Source: Tricholoma matsutake (taxonomy: Eukaryota > Basidiomycota > Agaricomycetes > Agaricales > Tricholomataceae). Taken from it: a stretch of DNA of 64,000 bases. Position 1 is the stretch's first letter; every line of letters starts with the position of its first letter. The notes beneath the pieces were generated by a model. It made no database searches. It was given only the letters and a program-made list of their open reading frames with translations, and was not told the origin of the DNA. The translations under genes were made by a program, and so were the position numbers. The DNA lies in NCBI GenBank assembly GCA_026075535.2, contig AP026540.1, positions 8,990,001 to 9,054,000 of the forward strand, read 5' to 3'. Of the stretch, positions 22,167 to 33,343 are shown piece after piece.

Positions 22167-23931
22167 CCAGCGGACTTGTCATAGCGACAAATCCCTCTGA
22201 CCGTCAAAATTTTCGATAGTCTTGTGATCTGTGTAAATGTTGATGTGCATACCCAACAAATCTACCCTCCATTTTGTCAATGCACGCATGATGCTAAGCA
22301 TCTCCTGTTCATGAACCGGATAGTGTAGTTCCGCTCCTTTTAGTTGGCAACTCTTGAATGCGACTGGTCATGTGCTTTCCCAACTCTCTCCAAAAGACAG
22401 TACTGCCTCTGTGCACCGCTTACTTGCGTCACATGTAAATTTTTTTTATTTGCTCCTGGTTTGTGGTGGTTGATCGTAGTCAAGCAGTCTCGCCCGAGAA
22501 CAAGATTTTTGATAGCCTCGAACGCCTTCTGATGATCTTTGCCCCATACGGGGAAAACCTTGTTGCACTCTTTCTTCGTCAATGGTGTGAGGATTGCTGT
22601 GTGCTCAGCGAGAGCCAGAAAGAATACACTGATATACCAGACCAGGCCAAGGAACTGTCAAACCTGCTTAGCAGATGTTGGTGCTCGCCAGTTCAATACG
22701 TGCTCGACTTTGGACCCATCCGCCTCAAGGCCTTTAGCGGAGATATGGTGTCCTAAAAAATTTATATCCGTTGTGAATAGGGCTGACTTCTTTGTCGAGC
22801 AGTATAGTTGAGCCCTTTGTAGTGCTTCCAAAACTGCTGCTATGTTTTCCTTGTGCTCTGCCAATGACAACGACCAAATGATTATATCATCAAGATACAC
22901 ATGGCAAATCCTCCCGATGAGGTCAGATAGCACTAGTGTAATGTGTTGTTGATGAGTTGCTGGTGAGTTCCTCAATCCCATGGGCATAACTACCCACTCC
23001 CAAAGTCCAAAGGGGGTGAGTGTAGTGGTGTACTTAACATGGTCGGGGTGTACCAGCGTTTGAAAAAAAGAGTTTGTCATGTTGATTTTACCCCAGATCT
23101 TTCCCTTGGTGCAGTCAGCCAAGATGTCATCAATTCGAGGCAAGGGGTAGTTATCCAGAGTTGTTACTTTGTTCAGTTTTCTGTAATCATTAACCCATTG
23201 TGGCAGAACAGCACTATCCGCTTTAGGAATGATGAAAGATGGGGAGGCGTACGGTGATGACAAAGGTCGTATCCATCCTGCTTTAACATGTTGCTCAATT
23301 AACATTTTCCAGCCTTCCCTGTACTTCCTGGGGCAGGAGTATGCATGCCCTACTGAAATTGGGATGCCAGGTTTTACATCGATATGATGGTACATGTCCA
23401 TCGACAAGTCTTTGGCATGCAGGATGTCTACCAGGAAACGGTCTGCAAAATGCGTCTTGAAAGTTTCGTCTAGCTTTCCCAGAATAGTTTGCATGGCCAG
23501 TTGTTCAATTCTGTTTCTGATAGTGGCGATTATGCAAGGAGGTTGTGATGAGTGCACATCAAAATTGAATTGCTCAGGGTTCTCTGCAAACTGACAGTGT
23601 AGCTCTTCATGTAGGTTTTTACGTGCATTTTGAGCAACAGCGCGTCCATCTTGAATAGATTTTGCTTGTCGTCTTCTCTTCTCTTGAGCTGACAGGTGTG
23701 CTATAGGCAGTTTTATAACTGGGGGGTTCAATAGGTCATACTGGCCGTCCATAGGTGCACGTTGACAATGATTTTGTTCTTTGCTAGGAAATCCAGCCCT
23801 AAGATAAGATTGGCACAAAGGTTTGGACAAATAATTGCATTAACGACTCTTGATTTCCATGATGCATCTGGGGATTGCAGGTGTAATTTACAGTATTCTG
23901 TCCAAGTTCTTATCTCCACCCACGAAGGCAC
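22167..23931 (-). pseudogene. Gypsy-D protease end, RT and RNase H
   Basis: Protease end LGLDFLAKNKIIVNVH lies in a different frame from the RT, so there are compensating indels near 23920 and 23775. RT: YASPSFIIPKA, LPQWVNDYRKLN, INMTNSFFQT, HVYLDDIIIWS, NFLGHHISAKG. Motif A has Asn in place of the catalytic Asp. A TGA at 22658-22660 follows KQV where the family often has Arg. RNase H between 22580 and 22170 is frameshifted. Confidence 0.88.
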
Positions 23932-25264
23932 CGATTACAGGAAAAGGCTTGAAAAGTTTGCGGCGAATGAGTCCCATCACATCTATGACCTCAGATGAAA
24001 TCAGCACTGGTGGGCATCCATGGTCAATAAGAGCTCGCATCGGTGTAGGAGCACAGGTCATGGGTGCGTCAAGACAGCAGTCCCACCACAAATGTGATGG
24101 CAAGGAGAGTGGGATGTTCACGTACTCTGAAGCTTCGTCTTCGGACATCTCAAAGCTATCATCACTTTCCATCTTGAAAACCCCTGCAACTACCGTCGCT
24201 CCAGCCACCTCGAACACGATTTTAGCTTTGAGAGCCTCGGCCAGTGTGACGTTCTTGCAAGCTTCTGGAGTGGGTCTTCCTTTGCTTCCGAGGGGGCAAT
24301 CTCCAGCAAAGTGACTGGCATAAAATAATCTGCAACGGAAACAACCATGGTGAGCTTTCAGGAGGTCATGTTCAGCCGTAGTAAGCTTAGCGGTGAACGC
24401 TTGGTTGGTGTTCGTGGAGTTTGCGAGGATGGTGGGATTGGCTGTGGTATTGGACAATGTGGCGGCATTACCTGCTCCAGTCGCGATGCGTGAAGCCTTT
24501 GTGTTCATTCGTATGGCCACCTGCGCAATCTTGACCCATTCTTCGCACTTGTTGAGGTTCTCTACATCGAGAAGGTGGACTCATTGGATCCACACCTCCA
24601 GATCTGCAGTGTTATCAAGGGTGCCGTGGGTGTTGTTTGCATCGTACGACGCCTTGAGCACAACTGAGAGACACGGGACAAAATGAGATCGTAACTTGTC
24701 TTCCGCAATGTGATAATCAGAGCTGGCAATTCCTAGTTCTGCATTAGCCTCATGCACTGCTTCTGTCCATGAAAGGAAGGTTTGTGAGCTCTGCACAGAG
24801 ATTTGTGTAGCTACCAAGTTGTCTTGCCAGTTCGTTGGCAAGAACTTCTTTTTGAACTCAAGCATGAACACGGGAAATGTGAGAAGAAGCAGGCAATCGT
24901 GGTGCATGTTGACCCAGGATTGAACCGAGGATCCTTTGAAGTTGTAAATCACATTCACCATGCACTCATCTTCAGCTATTTTCTTGTTCTGAAAGAATCT
25001 TCGACACGCGTTCTCGAAAACACGTACCGCTGCAATCGTGAAATGCCCGGCTGATAACACAGGAGCATGGCTGCCCTTTCCGCCGGTGACCATGGGTGGG
25101 GCATAGGGAGTGTTGTCCATTGGGGAATTTAGGACGTTGTCAGAGTCTGAGGAGTTGGATGATGAGTCAGGGGGATCAGGACGTGGGGTGCTGGGTGCAG
25201 AGGCAAGGGGTGTCTGGGCGAGGTCGAGTGAGCCTGGCGGTGTTGTCAAAGGACTAGAGGACAT
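23888..25264 (-). pseudogene. Gypsy-D Gag, zinc knuckle and protease start
   Basis: Starts at ATG 25264 with a Ser/Thr/Pro-rich N-terminus (MSSSPLTTPPGSLDLAQ). The Gag core contains MVNVIYNFKGSSVQSWVN and FKKKFLPTNWQDNL. One TGA (24581-24583) interrupts WIQ/VHLLDVENLNK. The knuckle CFRCRLFYASHFAGDC (CX2CX6HX4C) lies at about 24350-24300, and the protease ALIDHGCPPVLIS near 24040. Confidence 0.88.
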
Positions 25265-25632
25265 CTGTGGTGATGGAAGTCGACACCTCTTGCTTCGAGT
25301 GGTGAGAGGGATATGTGTAGACGGTTTGTGAGACAGGTTGTGAGGCTGTGGGGGCAGGCAAGGACTGGGTGTGACCTATTGCGAAAAGGCTAGGCTGGGG
25401 TGTGTCGTATATATATATGGAATTGAGGGTGACTGTATGCACAAGATACAATGATGCGGGGCTCGCTAGTGATGTAGGTTATCTGGAGATTTGAACAGGC
25501 AGTGGGCATGGCATGAGTTTAAACAGAAGTTGTGGGTAATGCAGAGATAACGCCGGGGGTAATACGGGAGATAACGCGGGAGAAGGTGTCGGTGTGGATG
25601 TCACTTCTTCTTAAGTGAATTATGCTCATCAC

Positions 25633-25642
25633 AAAAAAAAAG
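25633..25642 (-). other. C-T9 tract at the primer-binding position of gypsy-D
   Basis: On the element strand the 5' LTR is followed at once by one C and nine T, then GTGATGAGC. No tRNA-like complement is seen. Confidence 0.6.
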
Positions 25643-25844
25643 TGGAAGGGAGAGTGCTCTCCCAACACTCAAAGGAACCAAGTTGTGAGGAATGTAGTAT
25701 CGATTCAAGGAAGATTACTCTACTATGACAAATGGGTCGTGTATCTAAGGCAATCACACATGATAGTCATGTGACCATGTAGATGATGTAAGTAATAGTT
25801 GTGATCATGTGTATGTGCGTTGTAAGAGAAACAGTTCTCTTACA
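25643..25844 (-). repeat. 5' LTR of gypsy-D
   Basis: 202 bp, about 95 percent like 20314-20512 by eye; differences include CG versus TG and CA versus TG pairs. Confidence 0.92.
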
Positions 25845-26610
25845 CATGGAATGAGTCTTCAAATGGTGCAGAAACTCATCCACAAGTCAACACATGTATT
25901 ACCTTCCCAAAACATGCACCCACACTTTCAGTTGATATTCTCACACGTGCACATGAAAGGCAACATGACATCGAACTTAGTGCAAGCTCAAGTTATGATG
26001 CTTTCTTCAACTTGCTGTCATCACTTTCTTTTTCTTCCAGTGCTAGTCTCCAGTCACTTGTCCAGTCCTTTTTTGCTTCAAAGATCTCCTCAAACTCCCC
26101 TGCAATACACTCCAGTCTCATATGATGGATTTTTTGCAAGCCTGACATGTTCTTTGCCTACTTCAGCGAAATCTTCTCAAACCAACCATACAAGAGCTAG
26201 TACTAGCTCCTCAACCATCCTATTTAATAGATCCAATGATGAAAACCTTAATCCCATGGGCCATGATGTAGATACACCTGAACATATCTTTTTGCCTACT
26301 CTGATCATGAAAGAAGTTCCAGAAATTGGTGTGAGGGGAGCCTTTCAGGGGCAATGAGGAGATGAGTGAGATGAAGTATGTCATCATTGTCAAGTTGCCT
26401 GATTGCTGAGAGTATTCCAGGGACAGCAGTACCAGGCATAGACTGGAGTGTGAGGTAAAAGTTGGCACATCTAGAAGGCGAGAAAAGGCTAGGTAAGCTT
26501 GCAGACTGCTCTCTTTCTATATAAGCAGGGATATCATCGGGGTTCATTGAGAAATTGGTGACAGTGTAGAGCTCAATATCTTTGTCGACTGAGATAGAGT
26601 ACTACTAGAT
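25845..26610. other. Unassigned spacer with short ORFs
   Basis: Holds a plus-strand frame (25845-26357) and a minus-strand frame (26547-26305, MNPDDIPAYIEREQSASL...). Either may be a gene fragment; neither is recognised and they overlap in part, so neither is called as a gene. Confidence 0.35.
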
Positions 26611-26713
26611 GTGATTGTGTTGAGGGCAGGTTCAATACACATGATTTCATGTGGCCTAGCTCGCTCACTATCATGAATTCAAACTCAGTTTTACCAGTCT
26701 GTCTACAACAGTT
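26611..26713 (-). repeat. Inverted repeat pair flanking gypsy-D (right arm)
   Basis: Partner of 20154-20258; it shares GTTGTAGACAGACTGGT and TTGAACCTGCCCTCAACAC on the minus strand. Confidence 0.75.
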
Positions 26714-26828
26714 TGGTACTAACAATGTCGCAACAGACATGGTTACAAGTCTACAAGGATATATGTATAGATCCAGAGGTAACAATTACCTGTAGAGATA
26801 ATCAATCTTGCACTATGAATAGTGATGT

Positions 26829-26970
26829 GCAGGGCCTGGGTTGGCTCAAAAGCCAGGGCTTAGGCTCAGCTTGAGCAGGCTCGGGCTTTGATATATTGTG
26901 AGCCGGGCCTTGGTAGTGGGCTCAGGCTTGGCTCAGCTTGGCTCAGGCTTGGGCCAGGGCTTGAAGAGGA
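26829..26970. repeat. GGCTTGGCTCAG-type short repeats
   Basis: Dense degenerate repeats of GGCTTGGCTCAG and GGGCTT on one strand. They resemble the subterminal repeats of hAT ends, but no matching TIR was found. 26971-27415 shows no gene. Confidence 0.5.
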
Positions 26971-27420
26971 GACTTGAGAAACATGTAATGGATGTAAATA
27001 TAAAAATAGAAATACACTGGCATATTATCTATACATATGAGAAGTTACTGGCTTTAATTCACTTACTACAATTCTAACACAAATTCAACGCAACATTGTT
27101 AGGACCGGGAGTTGCTGGACATTGATCAACAATGCACGTCAACATAAGATTCATCGACATCTTCAGCTCCCTCATTCCTCATTGATCATTGATCATCTCC
27201 TAGCCTATCAAGAATGCAATGTATGTCTGTTTTCATCATTCCTTGTGTCCCTGATACTAACTTGTCTCATTTATGTCCTCTAGACAGCTTTGTTTTTCTC
27301 TAATTACACATATGCAGAAGGGTTTCATTATGCATCACAAACTGATGCATTGGAAAGCAGGCAAACATTGCAATTTATGCCTAGTGGTACACAGTATTTG
27401 TTATGAAGCTCTCACTCTGT

Positions 27421-27618
27421 TGTAAGTATGCATGTAGGAGAACACATACTTCACTGAGACCAGAATCTAAACAGGCAAAGCAGATGGTTTTATGAAAGAG
27501 AAATAGAGCTCTATCATAAGACAATGATGGTAAGAGTAAGTGTCCATCTGTCTGTACAGCTGAGGATATAGTCCGAGGCCAATAGTAAATAAGTGTAAAT
27601 AAGAGGAACATCATTACA
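27421..27618 (-). repeat. 3' LTR of gypsy-E
   Basis: 198 bp, TGTAATGATGTTCC to GCATACTTACA on the element strand. Against the 5' LTR, nine of ten substitutions are CpG transitions, and this copy is always the one that lost the CpG. Confidence 0.95.
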
Positions 27619-27634
27619 CCCTCCCCCCCCCCTC
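27619..27634 (-). other. Polypurine tract of gypsy-E
   Basis: On the element strand GAGGGGGGGGGGAGGG directly before the 3' LTR, sharing the GGGAGGG core with gypsy-A. Confidence 0.85.
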
Positions 27635-27716
27635 AAAAATAAAAATCCCCTCTGAAAGAAAGGTAAGGTAAAAAGGGCCGCAAGCATGGGTGCATCAAAA
27701 ACCCCTCGGGAAAAAG

Positions 27717-30700
27717 CTACCGCTTGGCCGGTGAAGGAAAACTATGTACTGCAACTTTTTCCTTTCCAGCTGTCCAAATGTCAAGTGCCTCACAATCCTG
27801 CAGTTCTTGTCCTGGTAGCCATCAGTCTTCTTTGGGTCCATAACTGCACCATTGCACTAGGTATTGAATCCCCCATCCCCGCTTACACTCCTCCAAAATA
27901 TGCTCCACGTAGTACTCATCGACCCCATTCAGCATCACTGGTCCTGGTTGTTCAAGTTCTCATTCCAGAAACAAAGTTGAGTCTAGTGTTGCCATGGCTC
28001 AAGCCACGTTTTTTGCTATCTTGGGAAATAAATTATGTAAAATCAATAAAATATTTGAGGAGCTAGATCCCATCAAGCCAGAGCTATTTCAAAGCCACCA
28101 TAATATCTCAGGAACTGTTTCTCCGATCGCTTAGAGTTGGCAGGAGACCCCTCGGCTTTTGATGGGCTCTAGCTCCTCAAATATTTTAGTGATTTTATGT
28201 AATTTATTTCCCAAGATAGCAAAAAACGTGGCTCGAGCCATGGCAACACTAGTTGAGTCGTTTTCTTTAAAAGGTAACACTTGGGATGCATGGAAAGTTG
28301 GGAAGGTATTTGGGTTATTCGGCATATCTACTGTAATTGTTGAACTTTTTGGCGCTGTCTGTGTCACCATGTACGGTCCATCATATCGCGGCATAAATTT
28401 TGCAACCCATTTTTCATCTTTTGCCTTGTAGTCCTGACATCTATGCAGGGTCGATAGCACGACCCAATGACCCTTTTTGAAAGGAAATTTGTCAGAACAA
28501 TGGACATCAGCAGAAAGTGCTTGGGAAATCTTAGCCCTCAGCATGTTGTCCTGTGCCTCCATGATGTCCATTCATAAATGCTCAATCACCTCTGATGCAT
28601 GAATGTCATCTACAACACCTTCAAAAGACTGAATAAGAGGAGGGATCATGCGGGGGCTCCAGCCCATTCTTAGTTGAAAGGGTGAAAATCCTGTTGAACC
28701 GTTAATAGTATTCATCATATTGAAACGCACCCGAGGGAGGGCCCTCTGCCACCTGCGCTGATTTTACTCCACATGGAAATGTAGACATTGGTTGATAGTC
28801 TTGTTAGATCTTTCACTCGCTCCATCCATTTGCAGATGATATGCCGAAGACATTTTTAGTTTGACCCCCATGATTTTGTGCAATGCTTCCCAAAATTTTG
28901 AGATAAACAGTTTGTCCCGATCCAAACCAATTTCCTTCAGCAACCCATTTTCACAATACCATTCATTGAAGAAAATAACCACCATGTCCTCAGCAGTGAT
29001 ATTCATCTGCGTAGCAATGATTCAGATGTCGCTGTTCAACCTGTCCATGAATGTAAGAATGCAATTGCATCCATCATCCTCAGGCAAGGGCCCGATGAAG
29101 TCTATCGCAACAGAGTCACCGCATTGGTCTGGTATTGGTAAGGGGTGCAAGGGCCCCATCAGCCTTTTTGTCGTAGGCTTGTTCTGTTGACAATCAGCAC
29201 AACCTTGCACATAGGCGAGTTCCAAATCTCACCGCATGTTTGGCCAGTAGAATGAATCCCGTAGTGAGCTGTATGATTTCATGAATCCAAAGTGTCCTAG
29301 AACATCATGAGCAAGGTGAAAAAGCGACTCACACATGGATGTGTTTCTCAGGATAATTAATGAGTCTCCCGCATAAAGCAAACCTTCCTCCTTCCAAACA
29401 CCATGCAGTAGGAATGCTGCCACCAGCAATCTTGCGCTCCAAGGGTCTTCTGCATATCTGTTCCTTATGCTGTCCAGCATTTCAGAGTCCATTGAGATTG
29501 TCAAGGTAGGTGCCACTACTAATTTATCTGCGGGTGATGTCATTGGGTCAGCCAGTACCTTAGCACATTTGAAGCAGTTGTCAGCAGCCCCCATGATGAC
29601 GGCGACTGGCTTGCAGTTGTCAGGAGGATAGGGAATTGATGTTTCCAAGTCGAGTTTGAACAATGTACGTGACAAGGTGTCCACCACACAATTGTTGTCT
29701 CCCTTGATGTACACAATTTTACAATCATACTGAGACATAAACTCCATCCAACAAGCCTGGCGCCAGCTTAGGTCCCTCTGGCAGTCAAAATTCTCTAAGG
29801 TCTTATGATCAGTACAAATTGTGAAAGGTACCCTGATAAGGTCTGCACGCCATTTTTGAAGTGCACAAATGATCGCCAGCATTTCCTTTTCATGCACTGG
29901 GTAATTCAACTCGGCCCCCTTGAACATCATTGAGTCAAAAGCAACTGGTCGTGCATTTTCCCAATTTTTCCCAAAGGATAGGACCACCCCCAACTGATAA
30001 TCACTAGCATCTGTAGTCACAAAAATTTTGTGTGCCAGCATCAGTGCAAAATCAATAGTAGTCAGGCATTCCCTGCCAACCACCGCCTTTTTGATGCAGT
30101 CAAATGCAGTCTGGTACTTCTCCTCCCATTCCGGGAAGTTTTTGTTGCATTGCTTTGTAGTTAGACCTGTCAGGATCTGCATGTGTTCAGTAATATGCAG
30201 CAAAAACACTGAGACATATCGAACAAGGCCCAAAAACTCCCATACTTCCTTGGCATTTCATGGCTGCAGCCATTTCGTAATATGATCTGTCTTTGTTGAG
30301 TCCACCTCAATTCCCTGCATGGACACATGGTGTCCTAGAAAGTCAATTTCCATTTGAAATAATTGTGTTTTCCGAGGGTTGCAGTATAGCCCTGCAGCAC
30401 ATAATGCTTTCAGGATGGTATGCACATTTTCTTGATGTTCTGCAAGTGTTGACAACCAAATCACAATGTCATCTAGGTAGATGTGACAAATCTTTCCAAT
30501 CCATTCTTGCAATGCAGTTGACACATGCCATTGGTGGATAGCAGGTGCGTTTTTCAAACCCATTGGCATAACCAACCACTCAAACAGTCCAAACGGTGTG
30601 GAAACAGTGGTCAAGCCGATATGATCAGGTTCCATGGGCATCTGAAAAAAGCTATTTGTCATGTTAATGGTTCCCCATATTTTACCTTTTGTGCAATTGT

Positions 30701-31828
30701 TCAATATGTCATTGATGCGTGGCAAAGGGTGTGAGTCCGTGATTGTGTTCTTGTTAAGTTGTCTGTAGTTGTTAACCCACCTCAGCAGCATGGATGCATC
30801 CGCCTTTGGAATTATGAATGCAGGTGATGCATGTGGTGAGGAAGAAGCCCTGATCCTCCCCGCATCCAGGTGTTGCTGAATCAATGTCTTCCATGCTTCT
30901 CTGAACTTCCACAGACAAGCATAGGCAAGAGTCTTGATGGTCTGTTCTGCACTTTTCAGCTTGATCTTAGCAGTCACGTCCCCAGGAAGTTTGTCAGCGT
31001 GAGGAAGGGGTTGAAAAACATTGGCAAATTCCATCAAGGTATTACATTTGATCTCCTGTATCATTTGTTTGAAGTTCAACAACTCAATCCGGTCTTTGAT
31101 CATCCCTGCCACATTTATAGGCATAACTACTTCCAGGACCATCTTCCCTTCTGCCAAACATCGCTTGCAAACTTTACTAGTTCCAGCAACATCAATTTTT
31201 TGTTTGACTTGGTTCGAGCAATGGTAACTTGCAGTGAAACCCATTTTTTCTGTGCTTTTGGTGCAGGAGGTTGTAGCAGATCATAGCCAGTACATTTATC
31301 AATTGCATTTCTACTTTCAAAGTCTGCTACAATATGGTTTACAGTGAGAAACGGCAATCCAAATAGAATAGGTACACATAAGTTCGGAGTAATTACAGCT
31401 TTAACAGTCTTGAATGTCCATGCAGAATCAACAGAGTAAGGAGTGATTTTAACATATTCATACAGTTGGCTTTCAGACAATGAAGAGTTGTTCAGTGCGA
31501 CAGAGATCGGTAAGGGCTTGTGCAAATGAAAACGACAAATTCCTAATTTCTTGACCAACGCATTATTGATGAGGACAATGTGTGCACCGGAGTCCAGCAT
31601 ACTATTCACTGTCACTGGTTTGTCAGCTCCTGGTCTGATTAAGGTGCATGACCAGTGTAGGTGGGGCACTGTCAGCAGACTCACCTCCTCATCAGATTCA
31701 GAACTGGCACCCAATACAGATGAAGGCATCACTGCCCCAGCCACAAAGGAATTATTGTTCTCATCCAACTCCTCAATTTGCAATGTACTCCCCATCACTG
31801 CTCCAACTGGCTTGCTTCCTGTGGGCAC
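27717..31828 (-). pseudogene. Gypsy-E protease, RT, RNase H, integrase, chromodomain
   Basis: Protease MLDSGAHIVLINNALV (about 31600, Asp-Ser-Gly intact). RT in another frame from 31244: HASPAFIIPKA, LLRWVNNYRQLN, INMTNSFFQM (Asn for the motif A Asp), HIYLDDIVIW. RNase H: FVTTDASDYQLG, NYPVHEKEMLAI, TDHKTLENF. Integrase: VAIDFIGPLP, DRDKLFISKFW, ASERSNK. The chromodomain lies beyond the MITE: EYYVEHILEECKR, YLVQWCSYG (27906-27740). Stops: TGA at 30258, 29229, 29022, 28572 and two in the chromodomain part, TAA at 28764. Trp and Gln stand at several conserved Arg sites. Confidence 0.9.
27986..28249. mobile_element. Foldback MITE of hAT type
   Basis: Nearly the whole element is an inverted repeat with arms over 100 bp (GTGTTGCCATGGCTC... 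and its complement). Counting the flanking TA as element ends, it is bordered by the octamer GTTGAGTC on both sides, the duplication size of hAT transposons. It interrupts gypsy-E pol between integrase and chromodomain; removal rejoins ENDST-LFLE in frame. It has no coding capacity and would need a transposase in trans. Confidence 0.88.
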
Positions 31829-31848
31829 ACTTGATTGTTTCTTTTGGC

Positions 31849-32763
31849 TTAGCAGCCCTCTTTGGTAACTTCTTTGTAGTTTCGACCATCCAGAAAATCA
31901 TTGGGACAATCTGGTGCCTGATGACTTTGGTAACCATGGTGGCATTTCAAACATCCTTGGTGTTTGAAGAGCAACAAGCATTCGTTTTCCATCAGGTGTG
32001 GTGGCTTTCTGCTAGACAATCCACTTGCAGTGCCAGTAGTAGACGATGATGAACCCCACGGCTTGTAGCCTCCAATGGTGTTAGCATTCCGCGCAGGGTT
32101 TGCAAGTGCTTGCCTCTTTGGCCCACGCTGAAGGTCCTCCGCTGCTTCTAGATACTGCTTTGTGTTGTTAGCGTGTTCCTCTGCTAGTTTTCGGACCTCA
32201 GAAATCCAACATGCCAACCTTGCTTCATCTGTTTGTTGCAGCATCATCTTTGTCACCTTATCCACGATTTCTTTGATACTCCAGTTCTTGCAACGACTCC
32301 GCAAGTCAGCATCCAAAAGGCTGTCCAACTGTAGACGGAGATTGGTGTCCAAGAAATAGTACTCAGTATTTTGTAGCATGATATTCAAGTGTCGGATATC
32401 ATTAACCCATGTAGGGAAGGAATTGGAAGTTTTCAATCGAGTGTTTCGAATTTTTGCATGCAGTTTGTCGTCCCACCCATCGGGTAAGAATTCTTTTTGC
32501 ATTTCTTTCATGAAGTTTGCGAAAGTCATCTCCACAAGTCTATCGCCATGTGTTGCAACTTAGTCCCTCGCACACATATCCTTTAGTTCAGGTAAAATTG
32601 CAGCAACTCGTTCCTCCAACGTTATCTTTTTATTAGCCCTGAAAAAATCTGTGCACGCCATCTCCCATTGGCGCATTACCATAGGAGACAGCACTCCAGG
32701 TGTCAAAAGCGGGATCCTCTTCAGTTCCACGTGAATACATTCTGACACAGTGCTAGGAGACAT
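31849..32763 (-). pseudogene. Gypsy-E Gag with zinc knuckle
   Basis: ATG at 32763 (MSPSTVSECIHVELKRIPLL). Gag core: MTFANFMKEMQKEFLPDGW, HAKIRNTRLKTSNSFPTW; knuckle CLKCHHGYQSHQAPDC (about 31960). A TAA at 32560-32562 stands where relatives suggest Trp (RD-stop-VATHG). It ends TAA at 31849, overlapping the protease frame. 32764-33238 is leader; its right part (about 32940-33200) is clearly rich in CpG, unlike the body of the element. Confidence 0.88.
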
Positions 32764-33230
32764 TTTCCTGCAGGTATCAAAAAACAGCTGTGTATATGCG
32801 AGGAAGAAGAATCAGAGTCACTTTCAGAACTTTCGGAGCTTTTGTTGGAGCTATCGGAGTTGTCAGAAGGTTCAGGCATAGGCACACGAGGGTTTTCTCA
32901 CAGGGTCGAAGAACTGCTGGCTGTATGCGCGTTTGCAGCAACAGCAGATGATTCACCACCTATATGCATGTTTGGCGGCACTTCAAGCTTCAGGCATCTC
33001 GGCTCGCAATTCCGGATCATTGCCACCAGGTGGTGACTCAGAACATCTATCAGATGGTGTCAGCAGCGGCAAAGACGGTGACGACGGGCCCTGCTGGGCA
33101 TTTGGAGTGGCTAGCGCTTGTTTGCGCATGATCAGCAGCTTGGACAGCACGGTCTAAAGACCTGTTCGACAATGGCTAGTTCTGCTTCAGCAATCAATGA
33201 TATCAGCAAACCTTGTCTTTGCAAAGTTTT

Positions 33231-33238
33231 AAAAAAAG
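33231..33238 (-). other. C-T7 tract at the primer-binding position of gypsy-E
   Basis: On the element strand the 5' LTR is followed by C and seven T, then AAAACTTTGC. No tRNA-complementary site is evident. Confidence 0.6.
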
Positions 33239-33343
33239 TGTAAGTATGCGTGTAGGAGAACACATACTTCACTGAGACCAGAATCTAAACAGGCAAAGCA
33301 GATGGTTTTATGAAAGAGAAATAGAGCTCTATCGTAAGACGAT

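Larger units (their letters stand above)
20314..25844 (-). mobile_element. Gypsy-D, chromodomain Ty3/gypsy retrotransposon
   Basis: Full element on the minus strand, LTRs at 25643-25844 (5') and 20314-20512 (3'). The flanking pentamers, read on the element strand, are CCATG before and CCACA after; both derive from CCACG by one CpG transition each. Coding order gag, protease, RT, RNase H, integrase, chromodomain. 25265-25642 is leader sequence without a clear gene. Confidence 0.92.
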
